Assembly: GCA_036003365.1 (NCBI GenBank)
Contig: DASYSL010000100.1
Coordinates: 1 to 13,141 of the forward strand
From: DASYSL01 sp036003365
GTDB taxonomy: Bacteria > Eisenbacteria > RBG-16-71-46 > DASYSL01
Length of the DNA: 13,141 nt
Direction of reading: 5' to 3'
Shown: piece by piece, positions 1-5,518 of the stretch
Layout: every line of letters begins with the position of its first letter
How positions within the stretch are numbered: the first letter of the stretch is position 1
Notes under the pieces: generated by a model
What the model was told of the DNA's origin: nothing
The model's database searches: none
Seen by the model: only the letters and a program-made list of their open reading frames with translations
Translations under genes and position numbers: made by a program

Positions 1-109
1 GAACCCGGCTGCCGATCACGGCATATTCGCCGATCGTGGTCCCCTCGCCGATGTGAGCGTCGGGGTTCACGCGGGCGGTTTGCGCGACGGCCGCGGCGCT
101 CCCGCTCAT
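1..109 (-). CDS. Hexapeptide-repeat (LbH) acyltransferase, N-terminal 36 residues only
   Basis: Only the first 36 codons are in the window; the gene runs off the left edge. The visible protein (MSGSAAAVAQTARVNPDAHI, then GEGTTIGEYAVIGSRV) shows the [hydrophobic]-G-x-x-x isoleucine-patch rhythm of left-handed beta-helix acyltransferases, as in the WbpD/WlbB type that acetylates UDP-linked amino sugars. The ATG overlaps the stop codon of the upstream oxidoreductase gene (ATGA at 106-109), so translation is probably coupled. Pairing of a Gfo/Idh/MocA oxidoreductase with such an acyltransferase is typical of UDP-sugar cassettes for surface polysaccharide (WbpB-WbpD). The family is fairly sure. 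The substrate is inferred from context only, and LpxA/GlmU-like or serine O-acetyltransferase relatives cannot be excluded from so short a piece. Confidence 0.7.
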   Translation of the reverse strand, partial: MSGSAAAVAQTARVNPDAHIGEGTTIGEYAVIGSRV

Positions 110-1149
110 CGCGCCTCCACGGGCGTGCGCTCGTCGAGCGAGTCGAGGCGCACCGGCATGCCACCCGAGGCCAGCGAGCGCGTGGCCGCCTCCAGCACGC
201 GGATCACGTCGAGCCCGTGCGCGCCGTCGGTGCGCGGCTTCTGGCGCGTGCGTACGCACTCCAGGAAGTGGCGGCACTCGAGGGTGAGCGGCTCGCCGCC
301 CTCGACGTGCGGGATCCAGATGTCGCCGCTCCTCACGCTGAGCGAGCGCGCGAAATCGACCACGCTGCCCCCGCCCACGCCCTTGTCGTAGATGCGCAGC
401 TTCTCGGTCGCCTCCTGGTCGTCGAGCACGGCCATCTTCTTGGAGCCGACGACGGTGAAGCGCCGCACCTTGTGGGGATCGAGCCAGCTCACGTGCACGT
501 GGCCCATGTGGCCGCGCGGAAAGCGCAAGTAGAGGAACACGACGTCGTGGATGCCGGGCTGCAGGAAGGCTTCGCCGCGCGCGCTGACGTCGACCGGGGC
601 TTCGCCGAGCAGGTGCAGGATCACGGCGATGTCGTGCGGCGCGAACGACCACATCGCGTTCTCGTCGGGACGCACTTTGCCGAGATTGGTGCGCTGCGCG
701 TAGATGTAGTGCAGCTCGCCCAGCTCGCCCTCGCGCAGGAGGCCGGCGAGCTTGAGCACCGCCGGATGGTAGAGCAAGAGGTGCCCCACCATGAGAATGC
801 GCCCCTTGTCCTCGGCCAGGCGCACCAGCTCGGCCGCCTCGGCGGCGCGCAGCGTCATGGGCTTTTCGACGTAGACGTCCTTGCCGGCTTCGAGGAAACG
901 CTTGGCGAGGTGATAGTGCGTGACCGCCGAGGCCGCGATGGCCACGGCCTCGATCGTCCCGTCCTTCGCCACTTCTTCCGGATCCGTGGTCGTGCGGGCT
1001 CCGGGCGCCGCCTTGGCCGCCCGCGCCAGACGCGCCGGATCGGTGTCGCACAGGAGTGCCAGCTTGCACTCCGGCAACGCGGCGAAGTTGCGCACCAGGT
1101 TGGCACCCCAGTCGCCGGTGCCGACCTGGGCGAGCTGCACGGGATTCAC
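106..1149 (-). CDS. Gfo/Idh/MocA-family NAD(P)-dependent oxidoreductase, probable nucleotide-sugar dehydrogenase
   Basis: A 347-residue cytoplasmic enzyme of normal length for the family. Residues 5-40 form the Rossmann entry with GTGDWG at 10-15. The VEKPMTL motif at 94-100 carries the Lys of the EKP signature, and PHDIAV at 171-176 carries the usual active-site His region. The C-terminal beta-sheet domain includes GHMGHVHVSW and a VVGSKK strand. I chose the GTG at 1149 over the in-frame codon at 1203 because GGAGG (1160-1164) lies 10 bases upstream and the Rossmann strand begins directly after it; the extra 18 residues are Gly/Pro/Ser-rich and unlike the family. A sigma-70 promoter and a palindrome lie upstream. 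The downstream acyltransferase start overlaps the stop by 4 bp. The best guess is a WbpB/WlbA-like step (oxidation of the sugar ring of a UDP-amino-sugar uronate), but the exact substrate cannot be read from the sequence. Confidence 0.85.
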   Translation of the reverse strand: MNPVQLAQVGTGDWGANLVRNFAALPECKLALLCDTDPARLARAAKAAPGARTTTDPEEVAKDGTIEAVAIAASAVTHYHLAKRFLEAGKDVYVEKPMTLRAAEAAELVRLAEDKGRILMVGHLLLYHPAVLKLAGLLREGELGELHYIYAQRTNLGKVRPDENAMWSFAPHDIAVILHLLGEAPVDVSARGEAFLQPGIHDVVFLYLRFPRGHMGHVHVSWLDPHKVRRFTVVGSKKMAVLDDQEATEKLRIYDKGVGGGSVVDFARSLSVRSGDIWIPHVEGGEPLTLECRHFLECVRTRQKPRTDGAHGLDVIRVLEAATRSLASGGMPVRLDSLDERTPVEAR

Positions 1150-1170
1150 GGTTTCGGTTCCTCCAGGGGA

Positions 1171-1188
1171 GCCTGCGCGGCCGCAGGC
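1171..1188 (-). promoter_or_regulatory. GC-rich hairpin in the 5' leader of the oxidoreductase gene
   Basis: Perfect 7-bp arms (GCCTGCG / CGCAGGC) with a 4-base loop, lying just upstream of the GGAGG ribosome-binding site at 1160-1164. If transcription starts at about 1220, this stem-loop sits in the untranslated leader and could affect ribosome access or transcript stability. No T-tract follows, so it is not a terminator. A chance hairpin is possible at this GC content. Confidence 0.35.
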
Positions 1189-1201
1189 AAGCGGAGAGGG
1201 C

Positions 1202-1217
1202 AATTCACAAATGAATT
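1202..1217. promoter_or_regulatory. Operator-like palindrome over the predicted transcription start
   Basis: AATTCA-CAAA-TGAATT is a perfect 6-bp inverted repeat with a 4-bp spacer, strikingly AT-rich within GC-rich DNA. It begins about 10 bp downstream of the -10 hexamer of the oxidoreductase promoter, a classic repressor position. No regulator gene is adjacent, so which protein binds it is unknown. Confidence 0.45.
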
Positions 1218-1226
1218 CCGGGCAAA

Positions 1227-1254
1227 TCTATACGGATTGGCTGTTTAGCGTCAA
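1227..1254 (-). promoter_or_regulatory. Sigma-70-type promoter for the sugar oxidoreductase operon
   Basis: On the minus strand, TTGACG (1254-1249) is separated by 16 bp from TATAGA (1232-1227). Both hexamers are close to TTGACA/TATAAT and the spacing is within the normal range. The start would be near 1220, giving a leader of about 70 nt before the GTG at 1149. This is one of the few AT-rich stretches in the area. Confidence 0.65.
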
Positions 1255-1290
1255 CCGGAACCGCTCTTGCGCCGTGTGGACAACTCCCTA

Positions 1291-1409
1291 CGGGGCAGTG
1301 CGCGCTCGATCTCCCGATCGGCTGCCCCCGGGGGCAGTGAATTGCTCGCTCCCCCAACTTGCCCCCGGGTCAGTGAGTGCTCGTGATCACAACTGCCCCC
1401 TGGGGGCAG
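1291..1409. repeat. Cluster of GC-rich palindromic elements related to CTGCCCC(C/T)GGGGCAG
   Basis: Four related elements lie in 119 bp. They are a half-site GGGGCAGTG at 1292-1300; a perfect 16-bp palindrome CTGCCCCCGGGGGCAG at 1322-1337 followed by TGA; a decayed copy TTGCCCCCGGGTCAGTGA at 1359-1376; and a 17-bp palindrome CTGCCCCCTGGGGGCAG at 1393-1409. GTGATCAC at 1383-1390 is also palindromic. The GGCAGTG(A/C) edge recurs, so these are copies of one motif. The cluster lies between the 3' end of the secreted HEAT-like protein gene and the promoter of the sugar oxidoreductase. It may be a multi-site operator, a small interspersed repeat, or termination structures. Confidence 0.6.
1393..1409 (-). 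terminator. Possible terminator hairpin after the secreted HEAT-like gene (no T-tract)
   Basis: The 8-bp perfect stem CTGCCCCC/GGGGGCAG starts 24 bp after the stop codon at 1434, the usual place for a terminator of the minus-strand unit. No run of T follows on the minus strand, so at best it is a non-canonical hairpin or 3'-end stabiliser. It equally fits the repeat cluster. Confidence 0.25.
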
Positions 1410-1433
1410 CCATGGGTCGACAAGAGCTTAGCC

Positions 1434-2954
1434 CTACCACCTCACGACCAGGTCCCGGTCCGGCGAGAAGGGGCGCGCTTCGTAGAAATATCGTCGCTGC
1501 CCGTAGGCCTCCTCCATCTTCTTGAATGCCATCTCGAACTGCAGCTCACCAAGACTCGAGTCGGCGATCACCTGAAACCAACCGTGCTCGAGCGGCTGCC
1601 CCCAGGCCTTGGCGGTCGTGATCAGATAGGTTGCCGAGCGAGCCATGAGAGCTTGCTCATACTTGATCTCGAGCTGGTAGCGGTATGCGCTGCCGGGCTT
1701 GAGAACGAGCTTTCCACCCTTATCATCGTCCTGATATTCCACGGGAAGCTGATCGAACTTTCCCGCCGTACGGAGACGAATGCTGTCGATGTGGGGCCGG
1801 CCCATTGCGTCCCCGGCGATTGGATAGCGAAGACCGACTGTTCCCCCGTCGGGTACGCCCTCGAACTCGTAAATTCCGACAACCTCCATATGGCCTGGAT
1901 GCAAGAAAAGCGTAACGCTCTCCGCTACGAAACGAGGGAACTTTGGCGACACATTGGCCGCGCGCAGTTCGGCTTCGAGCGCGCGGTCGAGCGGTCCTCT
2001 TTCCAAATCGATGTGTTCGCCGGGATGGCCGCTATCCGTCCACTCCCACTCCATGGAATTGATGCCGTCGAGTACTCCTGCGGACCCATCACGAAATCGA
2101 ATCTCAAGCTTCCGAACGATGAACGTTGGACGATCCGGGGCTGCATGCGTGTGGCCGTAGTCGAAAATCTGGCTTTGCCCTATCGCGTTCCAAATCGCTC
2201 GGCTGTTTCCTGAACTCGCGTTCCAGATTCGAGTCTCGCCTGTGATCGCGTCATAGCAAGAGGCCATGAGCGAGGCAATCTCACGGGCTGTCCGCCGGAG
2301 CTCGATCCGGCCCTCTTTCGATACTTCCATAATCCTGGCGTGGGTCGGGTCCGCGATGGCACGAGCCGCGGCCTGAAGGACATCGTTATTCGGATCCTTC
2401 TCGAGAAGGGCTCGGATCAGTGGGAGAGCCTCCGGATCATGCCAATCACCGAGCTGTTCCGCCGCGCTCACGCGGGTCCTGAAAATGATGTCCCGCACGA
2501 TCTCGGGGGGTCCCGTGATCCGCATACTGGTCCATGGAGTCTCCGTCATGGGAACAACGAGCCATTCCCGTAGGACCGCTTTCATCGAGTCGGCCTGCGC
2601 CGTCTTCGCGCGCTCCCGGAACCAACTCTGAAGACTGCCCTGTGGGGGTCGTGGAGGCGCCTGAGCTTCGATGAAGAGCGGCACGAGCTGCTCGAAGTGC
2701 GCCTCCATGAATTCGATCGTTGGCGCTGAGATCAGATGGCGCGACACACCTTCGGAGCCCAAGAATCCAACGATCGTTCGTCGCGTCAGTGAGTCAGGCT
2801 GGATCACCCACGCATGGACGGCATTTTCGAAGTCATGAACGTAGCTGTCGGGGACCGGATTCGCCTCGGCGAGAAAGGGAAAATCGAGCAAGAGCAGAAC
2901 CGAAACCAATAAGAATCCCGCGAGGCGCATGGCCGCAAGTATGCGCCAAGCCAT
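1434..2954 (-). CDS. Secreted protein of unknown function with HEAT-like helices and a C-terminal beta domain
   Basis: 506 residues; I do not recognise the family. A signal peptide is clear: hydrophobic core about residues 11-29 (LAGFLLVSVLLLLDFPFL), cleavage near AEA-NP at 31. An alternative ATG (M9, 2930) gives the same mature protein; neither start has a strong ribosome-binding site. Residues 40-150 look helical. Residues 160-205 (VSAAEQLGDWHDPEALPLIR region) read like a HEAT/PBS-lyase-type helical pair. Residues 275-506 are beta-rich, with a YLITTAKAW...PLEHGWFQV stretch at 443-462 that loosely recalls DUF4424-like beta-sandwiches. Only one Cys remains in the mature chain. The start lies 24 bp after the stop of the diguanylate cyclase gene, so co-transcription is likely. 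The base composition is lower in GC than the neighbours (29 of 60 G+C at 1861-1920 versus 48 of 60 at 3301-3360 in the adjacent gene), which suggests acquisition or different selection. Confidence 0.75.
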   Translation of the reverse strand: MAWRILAAMRLAGFLLVSVLLLLDFPFLAEANPVPDSYVHDFENAVHAWVIQPDSLTRRTIVGFLGSEGVSRHLISAPTIEFMEAHFEQLVPLFIEAQAPPRPPQGSLQSWFRERAKTAQADSMKAVLREWLVVPMTETPWTSMRITGPPEIVRDIIFRTRVSAAEQLGDWHDPEALPLIRALLEKDPNNDVLQAAARAIADPTHARIMEVSKEGRIELRRTAREIASLMASCYDAITGETRIWNASSGNSRAIWNAIGQSQIFDYGHTHAAPDRPTFIVRKLEIRFRDGSAGVLDGINSMEWEWTDSGHPGEHIDLERGPLDRALEAELRAANVSPKFPRFVAESVTLFLHPGHMEVVGIYEFEGVPDGGTVGLRYPIAGDAMGRPHIDSIRLRTAGKFDQLPVEYQDDDKGGKLVLKPGSAYRYQLEIKYEQALMARSATYLITTAKAWGQPLEHGWFQVIADSSLGELQFEMAFKKMEEAYGQRRYFYEARPFSPDRDLVVRW

Positions 2955-2978
2955 TGCCTTGGGCAGGGGAATCTTGAT

Positions 2979-4019
2979 CTAGGCGACGTCTTCGAGGCTT
3001 CGAAGCGTGAGGCCGGTGGCCTCGGCGATGCGGTTGCGGCCGCTCTGCTTGGCGGCGTAGAGGGCGGCATCGGAAGCGGCGATCAGCGTGGCCGGCTGGA
3101 TGCCGTCTTCGGGGTAGCAGGCCACTCCCACGCTCACCGTGATGTCGCCCGGATTGACGCGCGGGAAGTGGTTGGCCTCGACCGAGGCGCGGATGCGCTC
3201 GGCCACGAGGAGGCCGCCGGGGCGGCCGGTCTCGGGCAGGATCACCGTGAACTCGTCACCGCCGTACTTGGCGACCAGGTCCATGCCGCGCACCCGGCGC
3301 GCCAGGACGCGCGCCAGCTCGCGCAGCACGCGGCTCCCGCGCAGGTGGCCGAAGCGGTCGTTGTATTCCTTGAGATGATCGACGTCCACCATGAGCAGCG
3401 TGAACGGCGTGCGCGAGCGCGAGGAGCGCTTCATCTCGCGCCGGAGCGCGGTACGCAGGAAACGGTAGTTGTAGACCTGCGTGAGATCGTCGGTGATGGC
3501 CACGCGCTGCAGCGACTGCGAGAGACGCGCGTTGTCCATCGCCAGCGAGGTGGCCGTGGCGAGCAGCGGCATGACATGGCCGAGCGCGGGCACCGAAGCG
3601 GCCGCGGGATTGTAGCAAGCGAGCACCCCCACGACCTGCGCCCGATGCATCACCGGAACCGAGACCACGCTCTCGACGCGCAGGTCGCCGGGCGCATCGC
3701 TCTCCAGAAAGCGCGCGTCGGCCGCGACCTTGGGCAGGAACATCATGCGGCCTTCGAGAACCGTCGCGCGCACCAAGCCGTCGTTGACGCGCGGCGCCGC
3801 GCGGCTCACGAGCGCATGGCCGTCGACCAGGACGTGGCGCAGCGGATTGCGGCCTTCGACATTGGTGAACGTGGCGGCGTGGGAGCCGGTCAGCGCATTG
3901 GCGGCGCGCAGCGCAGCCGCCAGCGCCGCCGCGCGATCGCGAAGGATCGCCGACGCGGTGAGGCTCTGCAGCGCGTGGCTGACTTTGTCGGAGGCGTTCA
4001 TGCCGTTCACCCGCTCCAT
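2979..4019 (-). CDS. GAF-GGDEF diguanylate cyclase
   Basis: A 346-residue soluble protein predicted to make cyclic di-GMP from two GTP. Residues about 26-166 fit a GAF-type sensor domain, with a SVVSVPVMHRAQVVGVLACY core. The GGDEF domain starts at DDLTQVYNYRFL (about 177) and has DVDHLKEYND (metal ligand Asp) and the intact active site GGDEF at 253-257. RGMD at 244-247 lies exactly five residues before GGDEF and matches the RxxD inhibitory site, so feedback inhibition by c-di-GMP is expected. No membrane segment is seen. I chose the ATG at 4019 rather than the in-frame TTG at 4091 because GGAG lies nine bases upstream and the longer form would begin inside the sigma-54 promoter at 4085-4103. 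The next gene, a secreted protein, begins 24 bp after the stop. The GAF ligand is unknown. Confidence 0.92.
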   Translation of the reverse strand: MERVNGMNASDKVSHALQSLTASAILRDRAAALAAALRAANALTGSHAATFTNVEGRNPLRHVLVDGHALVSRAAPRVNDGLVRATVLEGRMMFLPKVAADARFLESDAPGDLRVESVVSVPVMHRAQVVGVLACYNPAAASVPALGHVMPLLATATSLAMDNARLSQSLQRVAITDDLTQVYNYRFLRTALRREMKRSSRSRTPFTLLMVDVDHLKEYNDRFGHLRGSRVLRELARVLARRVRGMDLVAKYGGDEFTVILPETGRPGGLLVAERIRASVEANHFPRVNPGDITVSVGVACYPEDGIQPATLIAASDAALYAAKQSGRNRIAEATGLTLRSLEDVA

Positions 4020-4084
4020 CGTGGTCCGCTCCGTTCCCCAGATGGCCGTATTTCCCTTTGGACAGACTCGGCCCACCCCGTCGG

Positions 4085-4103
4085 CTTGCAATTCAGGTGC
4101 CAG
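4085..4103 (-). promoter_or_regulatory. Sigma-54 (RpoN) promoter upstream of the diguanylate cyclase
   Basis: The minus strand reads CTGGCACCTGAATTGCAAG from 4103. It matches the -24/-12 consensus YTGGCACG-N4-TTGCW at all core bases except C for G after TGGCAC. The invariant GG (4101-4100) and GC (4089-4088) are exactly 10 bp apart. Transcription would start near 4076, leaving about 57 nt of leader before the ATG at 4019. Such promoters require an AAA+ enhancer-binding activator; no obvious enhancer palindrome is visible in the roughly 75 bp between this site and the upstream gene. The rest of the 4020-4178 gap holds only a weak GC hairpin (4157-4171) behind the upstream gene. Confidence 0.55.
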
Positions 4104-4178
4104 GGGTGAGTAGTCGTGCGGAGTGCAATGAATGGCGTGGAAAGAGGCAGGCCGAGCGCGGAGCCGCCGCGAGGACTG

Positions 4179-4493
4179 TCAGGATTCGGGCCGCTCGTCG
4201 TCCTCGAATTCGTCGTTTGCGTCGGGCGGCTCGAGGCCGCGCATGGCGCGCCACAAATCGGCGCCGATGCGCCAGGCGCGGCGCGCGAACACCAGGAAGC
4301 TAAGCCCCACGATGATCAGGAGTACCGTCTCTTGCCACGGCTCGAAGGGAACGTTGTGGCGCACGTCGCGGAAGGTGACGACCAGGTAGACGAGCGAGAC
4401 CAGCAACGCCAGGTGGAGAGCGAACAGGAGCACCTGCGCCCAGCGCGCGCCGGCGCCGCCGAGCCAGGGTGACATGGGGCGTTGCGGACTCAT
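4179..4493 (-). CDS. Small two-helix membrane protein of unknown function
   Basis: 104 residues. Two hydrophobic segments are clear, at about residues 18-41 (WAQVLLFALHLALLVSLVYL and on) and 62-79 (ETVLLIIVGLSFLVFARR). They are joined by a short polar loop with VRHNVPFEPW. The C-terminus after about 85 is highly acidic (EPPDANDEFEDDERPES) and probably cytoplasmic. The ATG overlaps the stop of the methyltransferase gene (ATGA at 4490-4493) and has GGAGG five bases upstream, so the start is well supported and translation is coupled. Its link to quinone methylation is by position only; it is not a known family to me. Good length and composition argue for a real gene. Confidence 0.8.
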   Translation of the reverse strand: MSPQRPMSPWLGGAGARWAQVLLFALHLALLVSLVYLVVTFRDVRHNVPFEPWQETVLLIIVGLSFLVFARRAWRIGADLWRAMRGLEPPDANDEFEDDERPES

Positions 4494-5257
4494 CGCTCCC
4501 TCCACGAAGGCTGACGAGGGACAGGCGCCGCTCGGGCGGATTGCCCGAGCGCCACCCCGTTGGTTGCGGATTGCGCGGTCTTCTGCGCGCGCCACAGCGC
4601 CGCCGCTCCGAGCGTGAGGGAGCGCGGCGGCTGGCAGACGAATCCTGCCGCCTCGATCCGCCGCGCCACCTCGTGGGCTCGGCCGAAGCGCAGGATCGAC
4701 TCGGAAAGATATCGATACGCGGCCGGATCGGCCGACAGCCTCCCCAGAGCGGGAACGATCCAGCGCACGTAACCGCGATGGAAGGCACCGATGGGCCCCG
4801 GCTCGGGCGATGGACTGTCGAGGACGAGCAGCCGACCACCCGCGCCGAGCACGCGTCGCATCTCGGCGAGGGCGGCCGGCTCGGGCACGAGGTTTCGGAG
4901 CCCCCACGCCACCGTGATGACGTCGAACGCTCCGTCCTGGAATGGCAAGTGGAAGGCGTCCGCGCGCACGGCGGCGAAGCGCACGCCGGCAGTGGCCGCA
5001 TGGGCGGCGCCGCGCACCAGCATTCCCCAGCTCACATCGGCGCCGACGACCAGGCCGCCCGAGCGCTTGGCGGCTGCCACCGAGGAACGGGCGCTGCCGC
5101 AGCACAGGTCGAGAACCCGGTCCCCAGGCTGGATTTCCGAGACCATGGCCCGCCGCCACGCCGCGTCCTGTCCCAGACTCATGAGTGAATTCAGGAGGTC
5201 GTAGCCCTCCGCCGCGCGATCGAACAGGGGCGAGAGCGTCTCGGGAGTGGGTTTCAT
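4490..5257 (-). CDS. UbiE/MenG-type SAM-dependent methyltransferase (quinone biosynthesis)
   Basis: 255 residues, cytoplasmic. Family marks in order: LFDRAAEGYDLLN at 11-23 (the FDxxAxxYD entry), VLDLCCGSA at 48-56 (motif I), GADVSWGML at 72-80, LPFQDGAFDVITVAWGLRNL at 104-123 and YRYLSESILRF at 181-191. The GLRNL and YxYLxESI pieces are specific to the UbiE/MenG C-methyltransferases, which methylate demethylmenaquinone or the ubiquinone ring. Motif I is unusual: where the family has CGTGD this protein has CGSAR, losing the second Gly and the acidic residue, so SAM binding may be altered or the substrate may differ. About 30 Ala/Pro/Arg-rich residues follow the core. The ribosome-binding site is weak. 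The gene starts 37 bp after tRNA-Arg with no terminator between, and overlaps the next gene by 4 bp. Confidence 0.8.
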   Translation of the reverse strand: MKPTPETLSPLFDRAAEGYDLLNSLMSLGQDAAWRRAMVSEIQPGDRVLDLCCGSARSSVAAAKRSGGLVVGADVSWGMLVRGAAHAATAGVRFAAVRADAFHLPFQDGAFDVITVAWGLRNLVPEPAALAEMRRVLGAGGRLLVLDSPSPEPGPIGAFHRGYVRWIVPALGRLSADPAAYRYLSESILRFGRAHEVARRIEAAGFVCQPPRSLTLGAAALWRAQKTAQSATNGVALGQSARAAPVPRQPSWRER

Positions 5258-5294
5258 GGTCTCGGCGGGATCATCCGATGGCGGGGTTCACGTC

Positions 5295-5371
5295 TGGTGC
5301 GCCCGACAGGATTCGAACCTGTGGCCTACAGCTCCGGAGGCTGTCGCTCTATCCAGCTGAGCTACGGGCGC
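5295..5371 (-). tRNA. tRNA-Arg (anticodon CCG)
   Basis: A complete cloverleaf on the minus strand: acceptor GCGCCCG/CGGGCGC, D-arm GCTC...GAGC, anticodon stem ACAGC/GCTGT with loop CTCCGGA (anticodon CCG at 34-36, reading CGG), variable loop AGGCC, T-arm ACAGG-TTCGAAT-CCTGT, discriminator A. The terminal CCA is encoded (5295-5297). All stems pair perfectly. It is transcribed toward the methyltransferase gene. Confidence 0.97.
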
Positions 5372-5380
5372 ACGCGCGGC

Positions 5381-5409
5381 ACTCTAACAAAGGCTCCTTC
5401 CACCGACAA
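5381..5409 (-). promoter_or_regulatory. Sigma-70-type promoter of tRNA-Arg
   Basis: On the minus strand, TTGTCG (5409-5404), 17 bp, then TAGAGT (5386-5381), with TG one base before the -10. The predicted start is a few bases before the mature tRNA 5' end at 5371. Since no other promoter is seen before the methyltransferase and small membrane protein genes, they may be expressed by read-through from here. Confidence 0.65.
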
Positions 5410-5450
5410 GACTGGCAACGACTTGCGCCTCGTCGCTCGTGCTCGTCCTT

Positions 5451-5459
5451 TGCTAGAAT
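5451..5459 (+). promoter_or_regulatory. Extended -10 promoter for the metallopeptidase operon
   Basis: TGCTAGAAT is a TGn-extended -10 element with five of six matches to TATAAT. No good -35 hexamer lies 16-18 bp upstream. The start would be near 5466, about 50 nt before the TTG at 5516. It is divergent from the tRNA promoter, within the same 120-bp gap. Confidence 0.45.
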
Positions 5460-5505
5460 GAACAGGCACTCCCCCGCCTGCTCCAACTTGCGTGACAGCA
5501 TGCAC

Positions 5506-5518
5506 GGAGGCTCCTTTG
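5506..5518 (+). promoter_or_regulatory. Ribosome-binding site that points to a TTG start
   Basis: GGAGG at 5506-5510 is followed after five bases (CTCCT) by TTG at 5516. This is the only good Shine-Dalgarno element near the 5' end of the first metallopeptidase gene. The GTG at 5492 has none, and the ATG at 5576 would leave a signal peptide with no positive charge. Confidence 0.6.

Noticed and set aside
217..1248. Plus-strand frame opposite the oxidoreductase
   Set aside because: It would run through the oxidoreductase gene and its promoter; the composition (Ala/His/Val/Arg) is typical of an antisense shadow.
4157..4171. CGCGG/CCGCG hairpin after the small membrane protein gene
   Set aside because: Five-bp stem in GC-rich DNA with no T-tract; not strong enough to call as a terminator.
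5295..5371. tRNA-Arg as an integration (att) site
   Set aside because: No integrase, no partial tRNA repeat and no mobile genes were found nearby in the window.
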